Shown: positions 26,271 through 35,566, counted from the first letter of the stretch. The stretch: 64,000 nucleotides of DNA from Scalindua sp964584595 (GCA_964584595.1 CAZPAM010000002.1:72022-136021), one strand, 5' to 3'. Program-made: numbers and translations. Notes: generated from the sequence alone by a model not told the origin.

Positions 26271-28085
26271 CTAATGCAAAATCTTGAACAAAAGTACATT
26301 GCGTCTATTTAAAGACTTTTTCTCCGGATATTTATATACTAACACTATTTGTCCGCTCTTCACAAACTTTCGCATCTCTTTTTCTATAATCTCATATTCT
26401 TTCTGCGTTATTAATATATAATCAACTTTATTAGCTCGTAGCGCATTATTAATTCTTCCCAACGCACTATTAATGCTTCCCAAATGAACATGCGTTCCCC
26501 CAGCATAATAAGCACTTCTAGCCAAAGTACTCAAGATAGCAGGGTGCGGTTTACTAGAATTTTCCCTTACCCATTGGCCAGCCTTCTTAATTCCTAACTT
26601 ATCAGAACGCTGAGGCTTTAATGTCTTTGGCAGTAAAACACTGATAATTATTATCAAGATTAGCAACTGAGCTATCCATACATTCTTTAATCGCCCTCTC
26701 AAACCGGATTTTAATTTGTCAAACTGAAACTTCTCATGTACCCAACTACCAGTGGCATATACTCCTATTCCAACACAAAAAATCGCAGGAATAACCAGTG
26801 GTATCAGATGCCTTCTGCTTGGATACTGAGAGGCCGGCGCAAATGCTATGTTCAACCTATAAAATACTAGCAAGTAAGACATGATAATTGATGCGATATA
26901 AAATCCAAAATACCGCACGTTCCTTACCCTTGTCCACTTTATTACTCCCATTATGAGAAACATAAACAAAAATGGATGAAAGGTAGTTAGATACTTATCT
27001 GAAATATACAAAATACTATTTACATCTATTTTTAATTTCTTTAAATCGACCCTAACATGAGTATTTTGCTTAGTAATATTTCTATCTGAACTGGTAGTCG
27101 GATTGTCACTGCTTTGCTTATTTAGCTTAACACCAGTTTTTGCATCCTGAGATACATTTTTTTTCTTTGCATGCCCATCACCTTTTTCCTTTTTCAAGTT
27201 CTTACTATTACCACTGCTCGACACTACATCAACACCGACTACCTTGGACAAATCTTTTTTCTTTGCATGTTCATCACCTTTTTCATTTTTCAAGCTCTTA
27301 CTATTACCACTGATCAATACTGCATCAACACCTGCTATCTTGGATAAATCTTTTTTCTTTGTGAGGTTCCAATGACCCGTCTCCTTCTGGATATACACAA
27401 GATACGGCATTGAAAAGACAAGAAATGAAGCAGCCAATATCAGGATTGAAACAATCTTTTCTTTCCAGACTATCTTATACTTGGTCAGGTCTGTCAATAT
27501 ACACCAGCCGGCAACTATAAAAATAATCCCAATTCCTTCAGGGCGTACAAGATAGGCAAATGCTGAACTTATCCCGGCAAGGGCAAATAAATAATACTTC
27601 CTCTTTGCTATCGCAAAAAAGCCCAGACCAAGTGCAGATACGAAGAAAAAGAAATAGGTAGACTCTGAAATGATATCCACAGAAAACCTGACAGCATAAG
27701 GATGTAAGGCCAGAACAACAGAAGAAACAAACGATACCTTCCTGCCAAAGACGCTTTTACCAATCAGGTAGAATACAATTACAGTCAGCGTACCAAAAGA
27801 AATAGACACAATAGTGCCGGAGAGTTCCATGTCTGGAATAGCCTTGTATAGCACAGCCATAAGGAAGGAGTAGAGGGGATGGAAATCGTGTCTTAACCCG
27901 CTTAAGAAATCACCATCAGCAAAATATTTCGCATTTTGTATAAAAGCGACACTGTCATTCTTGATTACATATGTGAAAAAGCCCAAGTATATTCTCACTG
28001 AGATAGAAATTATCAGAAGTATCCAAATATACCTGTCATTGAAAAAACTTGTTTTCCTGTCACTATCGAAAGTTGTTGTCTTCAT
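26271..28085 (-). CDS. GT39/ArnT-like membrane glycosyltransferase with internal repeat loop
   Basis: A 604-residue protein. The start is placed at ATG 28085; a TTG four codons earlier is possible. About ten membrane segments and the loop YVIKNDSVAFIQNAKYFADG, with the Asp of the GT-C active site, fit the dolichyl-phosphate-mannose-protein mannosyltransferase family. Between membrane segments, around residues 245-340, lies an inserted, Lys- and Ser-rich hydrophilic loop containing two 32-residue repeats (KKKDLSK...GNSK..KGD.HA) and a decayed third, not expected in the family. The inserted loop may be periplasmic. Acceptor unknown. Confidence 0.82.
   Translation of the reverse strand: MKTTTFDSDRKTSFFNDRYIWILLIISISVRIYLGFFTYVIKNDSVAFIQNAKYFADGDFLSGLRHDFHPLYSFLMAVLYKAIPDMELSGTIVSISFGTLTVIVFYLIGKSVFGRKVSFVSSVVLALHPYAVRFSVDIISESTYFFFFVSALGLGFFAIAKRKYYLFALAGISSAFAYLVRPEGIGIIFIVAGWCILTDLTKYKIVWKEKIVSILILAASFLVFSMPYLVYIQKETGHWNLTKKKDLSKIAGVDAVLISGNSKSLKNEKGDEHAKKKDLSKVVGVDVVSSSGNSKNLKKEKGDGHAKKKNVSQDAKTGVKLNKQSSDNPTTSSDRNITKQNTHVRVDLKKLKIDVNSILYISDKYLTTFHPFLFMFLIMGVIKWTRVRNVRYFGFYIASIIMSYLLVFYRLNIAFAPASQYPSRRHLIPLVIPAIFCVGIGVYATGSWVHEKFQFDKLKSGLRGRLKNVWIAQLLILIIIISVLLPKTLKPQRSDKLGIKKAGQWVRENSSKPHPAILSTLARSAYYAGGTHVHLGSINSALGRINNALRANKVDYILITQKEYEIIEKEMRKFVKSGQIVLVYKYPEKKSLNRRNVLLFKILH
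27165..27356 (-). repeat. Two 96-bp in-frame tandem repeats inside the GT39 gene
   Basis: The word CTTTGCATG recurs at 27165 and 27261, and the related CTTTGTGAG follows at 27357, giving an exact 96-base (32-codon) period. Because the unit is a multiple of three, copy number can change without breaking the protein. The encoded units differ at several residues (DLSKIAGVDAV versus DLSKVVGVDVV), so the duplication is not brand new. Confidence 0.85.
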
Positions 28086-28145
28086 AATCTGTGCCAATCA
28101 AAATCCAGGAAAATTGTATTATACTTAAAAGAAGAATTGGTTTAT

Positions 28146-28775
28146 TTAATAATACCCTTCTCCATACTTTTCACCATTTACTAGTTGATCCAGCTCCAAT
28201 CTTGGCCTCTGAGAAGGATCTTCGTCAGGAACCCCAATGGGCAGAAGCGCCATTACTTCAACATGCTCCGGAATATCAAGGATTTCTTTTACCTTATTAT
28301 CTTCGTACCGTCTTACCCAACAGGTACCAAGGCCTATCTCAACCGCCTGCAAAACAATATGTTCTACTGCTATAGCTACATTTGCTGCAGCAGCAACCAT
28401 AAGAGCATCCTTTGTTACCGTATCCATACCTTTCTTAAGATATGGAATAAATACTTCTCTCGTCCTCTCAGGAAGTGCGCCCGATTCAATAAGCTCATCC
28501 ACTCTTTCCGGAAATTCTTTAAATGCCTTTAAATCTGCGCAGCAGACAATTATTACGGGAGCACGCCCTATATGCCTTTGATTATGTGCAGCCTCTTGTA
28601 ATTTCCTTTTAGTATCATCATCTTTAACTACTATAAACCTCCAAGGCTGTGTATTCGTCCCTGACGGCGCCAGCCTGGCACTCTCAAGTAAAAGCCTTAT
28701 TTTTTCTTCCGGGATAGGGTCCTGTTTGAATTTCCTTATACTCCTGCGTTTTTCTATTGCTTCACTTACATCCAT
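28146..28775 (-). CDS. Nitroreductase-family FMN protein
   Basis: A 209-residue protein with EAIEKRRSIRKFKQDPIPEE, the FMN-phosphate-binding Arg cluster, then ESARLAPSGTNTQPWRFIVV and, near residue 145, EIGLGTCWVRRYEDNKVKEIL, all family hallmarks. A strong GAGGAG ribosome-binding site lies five bases before the ATG. It would reduce nitro, quinone or flavin-type substrates with NAD(P)H; some members have dehalogenase or flavin-cleaving roles. It is divergent from aroDE, and a second paralogous-class nitroreductase is at 61424. Confidence 0.88.
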   Translation of the reverse strand: MDVSEAIEKRRSIRKFKQDPIPEEKIRLLLESARLAPSGTNTQPWRFIVVKDDDTKRKLQEAAHNQRHIGRAPVIIVCCADLKAFKEFPERVDELIESGALPERTREVFIPYLKKGMDTVTKDALMVAAAANVAIAVEHIVLQAVEIGLGTCWVRRYEDNKVKEILDIPEHVEVMALLPIGVPDEDPSQRPRLELDQLVNGEKYGEGYY

Positions 28776-28814
28776 TACAACTCCTCTGCTATTAAATTTA
28801 TACCATACATAAGA

Positions 28815-28842
28815 TTGACTATTTTAAAGTATACAATATAAT
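28815..28842 (+). promoter_or_regulatory. Sigma-70-type promoter of aroDE-aroK
   Basis: TTGACT (28815-28820) and TATAAT (28837-28842) are separated by 16 bases, a near-consensus promoter pointing to the aroDE ATG at 28878. It lies in the 102-base divergent spacer with the nitroreductase gene. Confidence 0.7.
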
Positions 28843-28877
28843 AATCAACAAATTCTTACAAACACCTTATTATAAAC

Positions 28878-30344
28878 ATGATTTGCATTCCAATTACGGC
28901 TAGAAACACTGAAGATACTATTTCGGAAATGTCATCAGCTTCCAAATGTGCTGACATAATCGAACTACGTATTGATTATATCCAGGAATTACAAGATACA
29001 GAAAGATGCCTTGAAGAATCATTAAAGAGTAAGACTAAGCCAGTAATAGTCACAAACAGGCCGGAAAGAGAAGGTGGTAAATTTAATGGCAGCGAACAGG
29101 ATAGATTACGTCTGCTACAAAAGGCTGTCGACCTGGAAGCAGATTACGTTGACGTTGAATATGATTCGATTAAGCAAATTGTCAGACGAAAAAACAGCAA
29201 AGTAATTATTTCTTATCATAATTTTAAAGAGACCCCTCAAAACTTAAGCAAAATATATGACGATATTTGTCAACACAAGCCCGACATAGTAAAGATCGTA
29301 ACATACGCAAATGACATTACTGACAATATCAGGATATTTAAACTTTTAAATACTGCGAACATACCTATTATATCTTTCTGCATGGGAGAATTGGGTCACA
29401 TAAGCAGGATTCTTACAAGAAAGTTTGGAGGGGCACTGACATTCGCTTCTCTCGAAAGTGGTAAAGAATCGGCACCCGGGCAACTAACCGTTGACGAACT
29501 TTCCAGAATATATCACTTCAAAAATATAAATAAAGAAACAAAGCTTTATGGTATTATTGGAAATCCGGTTTCTCATAGTATGAGTCCAGTCATTCACAAC
29601 GCATCCTTTACGGAAAAAGGGCTTAATAACGTCTATGTCCCACTGAAAGTATCGAACATCGGCACCTTCATTAAAGAATACAGGAAAACAGATTTTCAGG
29701 GTTTCAGTGTTACCATTCCACATAAAGAAAGTGCTTTACCGTTCCTGGATGACATCGAACACACAGCTGAGAAAATTGGTGCCATAAATACCATTGTAAG
29801 ACAAGACGAAAAATTAATAGGTTACAACACTGACTGCATGGCTGCCATAACCGGGCTGGAATGTGGCTTGGCAAAAAGTGGAGACACATTGAATAATAAG
29901 AAAATATCCATTATAGGAGCAGGTGGTGCAGCACGTGCAATAGCCTTTGGATTAAAAGAGAAAGGCTGCGATATAACAATTTATAATCGTACCATTGAAC
30001 GTGCAGAAAAGCTGTCTAATGACGTTAAATGTAGATTTGAAAGATTTGAAGAAATCAACAAACTCGATTCTGATATTCTCATAAATACTACACCTATCGG
30101 TATGTTTCCAAAGACTGATGAAACACCTGTTCCTAAAAAAATACTAAAGGACGGTATGATAGTCTTTGATGCTGTTTACAATCCAATTGAAACAAAGCTG
30201 CTCCAGGACGCCAGGGAGAAAGGGTGCCACACGGTTAATGGGCTCACTATGTTCATTAATCAGGCGGCAGAGCAATTCAGGCTATGGACAAATATTGATC
30301 CGCCGGTAGAATTAATGAGTAATGTAGTAAGGGAAATACTATGA
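28878..30344 (+). CDS. aroDE: Bifunctional type I 3-dehydroquinate dehydratase / shikimate dehydrogenase
   Basis: A 488-residue fusion. The N-terminal 215 residues are a type I dehydroquinase (IIELRIDYI, catalytic H114 in ISYHNF, Schiff-base K139 in DIVKIVTYA). Residues 222-488 are an AroE shikimate dehydrogenase (YGIIGNPVSHSMSP, VTIPHKES with K283, NTDC with D319, then the NADP-binding IIGAGGAARA). It performs steps 3 and 4 of the shikimate pathway. Such fusions are known from plants, chlamydiae and planctomycetes, and this supports the lineage call. The stop overlaps the aroK ATG (ATGA), so the genes are coupled. Confidence 0.93.
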   Translation: MICIPITARNTEDTISEMSSASKCADIIELRIDYIQELQDTERCLEESLKSKTKPVIVTNRPEREGGKFNGSEQDRLRLLQKAVDLEADYVDVEYDSIKQIVRRKNSKVIISYHNFKETPQNLSKIYDDICQHKPDIVKIVTYANDITDNIRIFKLLNTANIPIISFCMGELGHISRILTRKFGGALTFASLESGKESAPGQLTVDELSRIYHFKNINKETKLYGIIGNPVSHSMSPVIHNASFTEKGLNNVYVPLKVSNIGTFIKEYRKTDFQGFSVTIPHKESALPFLDDIEHTAEKIGAINTIVRQDEKLIGYNTDCMAAITGLECGLAKSGDTLNNKKISIIGAGGAARAIAFGLKEKGCDITIYNRTIERAEKLSNDVKCRFERFEEINKLDSDILINTTPIGMFPKTDETPVPKKILKDGMIVFDAVYNPIETKLLQDAREKGCHTVNGLTMFINQAAEQFRLWTNIDPPVELMSNVVREIL

Positions 30345-30865
30345 ACATAGTTTTAATCGGTTTCAGAGGAACCGGGAAAAGTACAGTTGGGAAACTCTTA
30401 GCGAATCGCTTAGAAAGGGATTTTATTGATTCAGACGAATATATCGAAGATTCTACCGGAAAAACTATTAAGCATATATTCGAAGGAGATGGTAAAGAGG
30501 GCTTTCGCAAGATAGAAGCTGATGTTATTGCAAAATTAAGCAGGATGGACAACAAAATAGTAGCAGTAGGAGGAGGAGCTATCCTTAGAGAAGATAACGT
30601 AAGGAATTTAAAAGATAACGGTTTCCTCATCCTCTTGGAAGCAACCCCAGAAATTATCCATAACCGCATAATACAAGATAAAAAAACCACACAACAAAGA
30701 CCTTCATTAACAGACAAGAAGCCATTGGATGAAATCAAACATTTGCTTGAACAGCGAGAGCATCCTTATAAAGATGCAGCAGACTACACAATAAACACAT
30801 CCTATGTTACATGTGAAGATATTGTTAATGAAATAATTACAACAATAAGAAAACAGTTAAATTAA
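30341..30865 (+). CDS. aroK: Shikimate kinase
   Basis: A 174-residue P-loop kinase: Walker A GFRGTGKST at residues 7-15, DSDEYIE for the shikimate-binding Asp, FR..E and VAVGGGAI for shikimate and phosphate contacts, and the lid RPSLTDKKP. It phosphorylates shikimate at O3, the step that follows the fused enzyme encoded upstream; the 4-base overlap shows an operon. Confidence 0.93.
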   Translation: MNIVLIGFRGTGKSTVGKLLANRLERDFIDSDEYIEDSTGKTIKHIFEGDGKEGFRKIEADVIAKLSRMDNKIVAVGGGAILREDNVRNLKDNGFLILLEATPEIIHNRIIQDKKTTQQRPSLTDKKPLDEIKHLLEQREHPYKDAADYTINTSYVTCEDIVNEIITTIRKQLN

Positions 30866-30925
30866 TAACCCGCACCTAGAAATTATTAATGAAATATTCT
30901 TTTTAATTGTTTTATAAGAAATCGT

Positions 30926-32614
30926 ATGGACTTATACAACTTTGTTTTTTTTAGAAATCTTTTCTTTTTTATCTCAGACTACCAGATTGTTTTCTTTGCT
31001 GGGTTTACACTAATCGCATACTTCTTATCAGTAAACCTTCATCCTCTGAGAAATGTATTAAGCACATCTCTGCCAGCGCATATTCCAAAGTACTTATTTA
31101 CATTAAGTATAGGAATAATACTAATATATTTCCTGATAGTTGTTCTCTATGCTTTTTCCCCATTGTACCTGGACCATGGAGAATCCTCAGTATCGGTAAT
31201 AGGCTTTTTATTGAAAGGAAACTACGAATTGTACCCCAGCCTTATTTCGGGGAAATTCTATGGAGTTCCTTATGGGCCAGCTCTGTTTCTTGTACAGAAA
31301 TGGTTTTATCTCATTTTTGGTGATTCAATCGAAGCAAGTAAATTGGTGGGTGTTCTTAGCAGTATATTTTCTTTTATTATCTTATATCTTGCGATTTACA
31401 ATCGCAAGAATTCAAAAACAAGCTTGTACTTAATAGCGTATGTACTAATTGTTTTCCTGCAATATTCCAGTTGGACATTTTGGAATAGAAGCGAACCATT
31501 GATTATGTTTTTTATAGGCTTGGCCCTATTTGGAATCAGGCAAAAAAATATATATTTCTCGCTATTTCTTTTATCTATCAGCTTTGGCTTTGCTGTCAAT
31601 CTGAAAATCACATCAGTATTTTATATGCTGCCCATCTTCCTGCTGAGTCTTGAAAGAAAATCCGCTAGGTTCCACATAGCCACAATATGCCTATCACTTC
31701 TTATTATAATTCTACCTTTTTTGTACAAGAACATTTCATTTTTCAATTATTTAGATCTTATTAAATTAGCTTCAAATGAAAAGATGTATTCTAAACTATT
31801 TTTTGATTGTTTGACGTTTTCATTTCTTTATTATTTTATCCCAACAATTCTTATATTATTATACCTGTCTAAACACAAAGAAAATTTAAAAGATTTTTCC
31901 CTAAAGTATAAATACCCCTTGATCGTACTATTCGTCTGTTTAGTTGTTGTTAATATTATGGGAGCAATAGCTGGAGGTGGAAAGCTCTATTTGCTGCCAT
32001 TCATGCCGGTATTTGTTTATTTCTGGTCTAAATTAATCAATATTGAATTTAGCTGCCAATATGTCAAGATATCAAATATAAAATTATTGATTATCCTGTC
32101 GTTGTTTCTCGGATTGACATTCTCAACAGTACCAACAAGCGTGTTAAAAACCGGATATATGCTTTTGAAATTTAGTAAAAATCTGAAAAAAGATACCATT
32201 CCAAGGCAAGTAATTAACGACCTGAGAAATATTGACAAGCAATATCCGGATTTAACTATTCATATGGGACTAGGCGAATATGGTGGTTATAAATATACTT
32301 ATTATAGACCAGCTCTTGTCTATATGGGGAATCCTTATTATGTTGATTTTGCAATATTTATGGCTTATCAAAATGCAGAGATGCTGGACAGGAAACGATT
32401 GGTTCAAATTTTTGAAGCCTGTAAGATTGATATTTGGCTTATCCCCAAGGGTAATGTCCCATTTTTTATGCGAAACTGGATTGATGAAATTCCTCATTCT
32501 AAACGCAAGCGCTTGTTCGATCAAGAATTACGTAATTCATTTTCAAATAATTATGACCAGATAAATAGCAGTAAATTTTTTGATATTTATAAATGTAGGA
32601 GAGTAAATGGTTAA
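30926..32614 (+). CDS. Polytopic GT-C-like glycosyltransferase
   Basis: A 562-residue protein with about 11 membrane segments. After the first segments it carries LDHGESSVSVIGFLLKGNYELYPSL, with an acidic pair in the first large external loop, as in GT39/GT83-like enzymes. The C-terminal 120 residues are a soluble domain with YKYTYYRPALVYMGNPY. It probably glycosylates a lipid or protein outside the cell using a polyprenyl-phosphate sugar. The distance to aroK is 60 bases; no promoter was seen. The assignment rests on topology and one motif. Confidence 0.65.
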   Translation: MDLYNFVFFRNLFFFISDYQIVFFAGFTLIAYFLSVNLHPLRNVLSTSLPAHIPKYLFTLSIGIILIYFLIVVLYAFSPLYLDHGESSVSVIGFLLKGNYELYPSLISGKFYGVPYGPALFLVQKWFYLIFGDSIEASKLVGVLSSIFSFIILYLAIYNRKNSKTSLYLIAYVLIVFLQYSSWTFWNRSEPLIMFFIGLALFGIRQKNIYFSLFLLSISFGFAVNLKITSVFYMLPIFLLSLERKSARFHIATICLSLLIIILPFLYKNISFFNYLDLIKLASNEKMYSKLFFDCLTFSFLYYFIPTILILLYLSKHKENLKDFSLKYKYPLIVLFVCLVVVNIMGAIAGGGKLYLLPFMPVFVYFWSKLINIEFSCQYVKISNIKLLIILSLFLGLTFSTVPTSVLKTGYMLLKFSKNLKKDTIPRQVINDLRNIDKQYPDLTIHMGLGEYGGYKYTYYRPALVYMGNPYYVDFAIFMAYQNAEMLDRKRLVQIFEACKIDIWLIPKGNVPFFMRNWIDEIPHSKRKRLFDQELRNSFSNNYDQINSSKFFDIYKCRRVNG

Positions 32615-32776
32615 AATCCTGATTGTCTTTGGTACAAGACCGGAAGTAATCAAGGTAGTACCTGCTATAAAAGAGTTGCGTAAGCACCCTGATAAGTTTA
32701 TTGTTGCACTTGCGTTACCGCTCAGCACCGCCAGATGGTCGATTAACTTCTAAAAGAAACAAATATAGATGAATAA
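32607..32776 (+). pseudogene. Remnant of a WecB-type UDP-GlcNAc 2-epimerase gene
   Basis: From the ATG at 32607 the reading VKILIVFGTRPEVIKVVPAI, then KELRKHPDKFIVAL, is the N-terminus of non-hydrolysing UDP-GlcNAc 2-epimerase. At about 32712 one base is missing; the family sequence continues in the other frame as VTAQHRQMVD, a stop codon replaces the conserved Gln, then LLKETNIDE and a stop at 32774-32776. The rest of the gene (about 320 codons) is absent. One frameshift, one nonsense change and a large deletion make it clearly dead. It overlaps the end of the preceding GT-C gene by 8 bases. Confidence 0.85.
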
Positions 32777-32898
32777 GCTTGCCTGTCAATTCTTTTAATT
32801 TTAACATCTTGAAGTAATCAATAAGTCATTCTCTTCAGGCTGTTTAATGTCTAAATAATTAAGCATGCCATGAGTGTAATCTAAAAAGTATAAAAAAG

Positions 32899-33642
32899 AT
32901 GATAACCATTATTTTACCCGTATATAACGAAGCAAAGCCTCTTCCTTTATTATTAGAAGAAATTAAAAGGGTTCTCGATTCCTCCTTTCACGATTATCTT
33001 GTTTTAGTTGTTGATGACGGTAGTACAGACGAAACCAAACATATAGCTCTTTCTTTTAATAAGAGTATCCCTCTAAGGGTAATCAGCCACCAGACAAATA
33101 AGGGTCTAGGAGTAACAATATGTACCGGGCTAAAGGAGGTAGTACGCACTTGCTCTTCAGAAGACATTATTATAACGATGGACGGTGACAATACTCAAAA
33201 CCCTTCTTATATTATAGAAATGGCTAACAAAATTAAGGAAGGATATGACGTAGTAATAGCATCACGCTACCAGCCCGGCGGCAAAGAGATTGGTTTATCT
33301 TTTAAGAGAAAATTCCTCAGTAAGACAGTAAATTTACTCCTTGGGACTATTTTTCCTATAACAGGTGTTAAAGATTATACGTGTGGTTACAGATCATATA
33401 ATGGAATGAAATTAAAGGAAGGCTTTTCTTTTCATAAGGGTAATCTTGTAGAAGAGAAAGGGTTCTCATGTCAGACAGAAATCTTGCTTAAGTTAAGTAA
33501 ATTACCTTCTTTAAAAGTTACTGAAGTACCCATGGTATTACGATATGACTTAAAAGATGGACCGTCTAAAATAAATGTTTATCATACCATTCTGCGATAT
33601 GCATGTATGATTTCAAGGAGTCTCATAATTAGAAAATCCTAG
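32899..33642 (+). CDS. GT2 glycosyltransferase (DPM1-like)
   Basis: A 247-residue GT-A protein: ITIILPVYNEAKPLPLLL, VVDDGSTDETK, DxD in TMDGDNTQNPSYI, and VKDYTCGYRSYNGM, typical of polyprenyl-phosphate sugar synthases. There is no membrane anchor. It follows the wecB remnant and lies just outside the left repeat of the clpP-end island. Likely donor supply for a GT-C partner such as the gene at 30926. Confidence 0.87.
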   Translation: MITIILPVYNEAKPLPLLLEEIKRVLDSSFHDYLVLVVDDGSTDETKHIALSFNKSIPLRVISHQTNKGLGVTICTGLKEVVRTCSSEDIIITMDGDNTQNPSYIIEMANKIKEGYDVVIASRYQPGGKEIGLSFKRKFLSKTVNLLLGTIFPITGVKDYTCGYRSYNGMKLKEGFSFHKGNLVEEKGFSCQTEILLKLSKLPSLKVTEVPMVLRYDLKDGPSKINVYHTILRYACMISRSLIIRKS

Positions 33643-34166
33643 TATATTTAATATGCGTATTCTCAATTCCTGGAATGAGGATTTGAATATTATCCCTTTT
33701 ATTGTGGACAGGTCAGATTATAGTCAACTCCAGTGTAATCAGCAGGAAAATAATAGATTCATAAGCTATTGTCAGTTAATCTGATAGCAACATAACAGAC
33801 ACTAAATCAAGCAGTTGTGACTAGTTAAAAAAATGCCTTTTTTCTGACCAAAGATCAGAGTTACCTTAATCTTTATCTTTCTTTTTGTCCTCTAATGACT
33901 CAATAACTTTCGCACAAATAAGAGCCTTACATTTCACAGAAGGTGGTTAATCAAAACGCGAACTGAAACAATACAAATGGAAGTGGCAATAAATAGTAGG
34001 CCAGTTAAAAAACAAACTGGAAGATAACACACTTTCTTGTGCAAAAAGTAAAACAATAAATAAAAAAACATATACTACAAGATTTGTTGGTTATAGAATG
34101 AACACGGTATTAAAAATAACTAATATTGAAATAAACAAAACAACCCTGAAGATATAAGGCAGCAAA
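33643..34166. other. 524-bp non-coding stretch holding the left clpP-end repeat
   Basis: No intact gene is seen. The left part has only a 43-codon open frame (33653-33784, MRILNSWNEDLNIIPF) that I do not recognise. The middle holds the copy of the clpP 3' end (33843-33908). The right part is AT-rich and leads to the methyltransferase, whose AAGG site lies just before the ATG. It looks like a junction zone left by insertion and decay. Confidence 0.6.
33843..33908 (-). repeat. Left copy of a 66-bp direct repeat: detached clpP 3' end
   Basis: These 66 bases match 41756-41821 in the same orientation with 3 mismatches. On the minus strand they encode the last residues of ClpP, VIESLEDKKKDKD and stop. 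Inside the coding part the only changes are TCG to TCA and TAG to TAA, both silent; the third is in the downstream stem. No clpP body is attached. The two copies bracket the phosphoramidate block and look like attachment-site duplications. Confidence 0.85.
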
Positions 34167-34991
34167 ATGAAAATTACTTATCGCTGGAAAAATAATAAGG
34201 AATACTGGGCTAAACGCTGGGATAATATTCCATCCGATTATTCTATGGAAAATCCGAATGTTTATCCGCTTAAATTTGCCAAGCTTACAGTTCTGTCTAA
34301 AAAAGGAAAGATTCTGGAAGCCGGATGTGGAGCAGGACGCATACTTCGTTATTATGCAGACAAGGGGTATGATATTGTGGGGATAGACTTTATTGAAGAC
34401 ACTATAAGAAAACTAAAGAAAACAGACCCCTCTTTAAAAGTAGAGACAGGAAATATAACTGATTTGAAATATAATGACAAGTCTTTTAAATATATATTGG
34501 CATTTGGATTGTACCATAATTTACATCACGATTTAGACAAGGCTATAAAGGAAACCTATCGTGTTCTAGGATTCGGTGGAAAAGTGTGTGCTTCTTTCCG
34601 AGCAGATAATCTCCATACATTATTAACGGACTGGCTAATTGAACACAGAGCACGCAATGAAGGAATAAAAAATCTTCCGAAAGAATTCCACAAAATGAAC
34701 CTTACGCAATCTGAATTTGTCAGTTTGTTTAAAAGTGCAGGATTTGAAGTAGAAGCGGTGTATCCAGTTGAAAATATGCCTATATTCTATAAATTTTCTT
34801 TCTTCAGATCCAAAAAACACAAGAACTTTAACGAACAAACAGGAAGAAAAGAAGGTTATAAACTGTCACTTCTGGGCAGACTGATACAAGGTTTTCTCAT
34901 GAAATTTTTTCCGAGGCAATTTTGTAATATTTTTGTCCTGATCGCACGAAAACCTGACAAAGCAAACAAGCCACTCAAGAATACCAGATAA
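34167..34991 (+). CDS. Class I SAM-dependent methyltransferase in the phosphoramidate block
   Basis: A 274-residue protein with motif I ILEAGCGAGRI, VGIDFIEDTI for the ribose-binding acid, and LAFGLYHNLHHDLDKAI after motif III, the Methyltransf_11 pattern. AAGG lies 7 bases before the ATG. It is first in the plus-strand block; in Campylobacter the equivalent locus carries methyltransferases that O-methylate the phosphoramidate intermediate, and that is the best-supported guess here. Sugar methylation remains possible. Confidence 0.82.
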   Translation: MKITYRWKNNKEYWAKRWDNIPSDYSMENPNVYPLKFAKLTVLSKKGKILEAGCGAGRILRYYADKGYDIVGIDFIEDTIRKLKKTDPSLKVETGNITDLKYNDKSFKYILAFGLYHNLHHDLDKAIKETYRVLGFGGKVCASFRADNLHTLLTDWLIEHRARNEGIKNLPKEFHKMNLTQSEFVSLFKSAGFEVEAVYPVENMPIFYKFSFFRSKKHKNFNEQTGRKEGYKLSLLGRLIQGFLMKFFPRQFCNIFVLIARKPDKANKPLKNTR

Positions 34992-35047
34992 GAGGCTTAT
35001 CGCATTACTGCAATATTAAACCTTAAGAATGAATAGGAGTTTAGATT

Positions 35048-35566
35048 ATGGTTTTATGGATTATAGGACTGTCAGATTCAGGAAAAACAGCACTTGGCAA
35101 TTATATATACAACAAACTTAAACCAGAGCATAATAATCTGTTGTTTCTGGATGGAGATATACTGAGGGAAATACTGGGCAACGATCTTGGCCATACACTG
35201 GAAGACAGAAAACAGAATGCTGACCGCATCAACAGGCTTTGCTACTATCTTGATTCTCATGGAATTAATGTTATCTTTGCGTTATTATCACTGTTTCACG
35301 AAAACCAGAAAGGAATGAGGGAGAATATTGACAATTATTTCGAGGTTTATATAGACGCAAATATTAACCATCTGACAGAAAGAGACACTAAAGGAATATA
35401 CAAGAAGGCCGTAAACGGTGAAATAAAAAATGTAGTTGGGGTAGATATACCATTTATACCTCCGTTGAGCCCTGATATTACAATTAATAACGACGGCAGC
35501 CTGGAAGATTTGTATAAACAAGGAGACAAGATTATCGAGACAATCAGACCATTTTTGGAACGTTAA
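35048..35566 (+). CDS. APS-kinase-like protein, candidate cytidine diphosphoramidate kinase (Cj1415-like)
   Basis: A 172-residue P-loop protein: Walker A GLSDSGKT at residues 7-14 (family norm GLSGSGKT), LFLDGDILREIL for the nucleotide-binding strand, and ENQKGMRENIDNYFEVYID for the DxD/lid region of APS kinase. No ATP sulfurylase or PAPS reductase gene is nearby, so sulfate activation is not indicated. In Campylobacter an APS-kinase homologue phosphorylates the 3'-hydroxyl of cytidine diphosphoramidate. The neighbouring genes here match that pathway. The Asp in the P-loop is unusual. Confidence 0.72.
   Translation: MVLWIIGLSDSGKTALGNYIYNKLKPEHNNLLFLDGDILREILGNDLGHTLEDRKQNADRINRLCYYLDSHGINVIFALLSLFHENQKGMRENIDNYFEVYIDANINHLTERDTKGIYKKAVNGEIKNVVGVDIPFIPPLSPDITINNDGSLEDLYKQGDKIIETIRPFLER

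Noticed and set aside
27165..27356. CRISPR-like array because of the regular 96-base period
   Set aside because: The repeats are directly adjacent, coding, in frame within one protein, and without spacers.
33909..34166. Possible transposase remnant right of the left clpP repeat (short readings such as SKRELKQYKWKWQ)
   Set aside because: Only a dozen residues in each frame, broken by stops and with no inverted-repeat ends; not enough to call an insertion sequence.
35048..35566. Reading the APS-kinase-like gene as cysC of sulfate assimilation
   Set aside because: No ATP sulfurylase, PAPS reductase or sulfotransferase gene is adjacent, whereas all neighbours match phosphoramidate synthesis.
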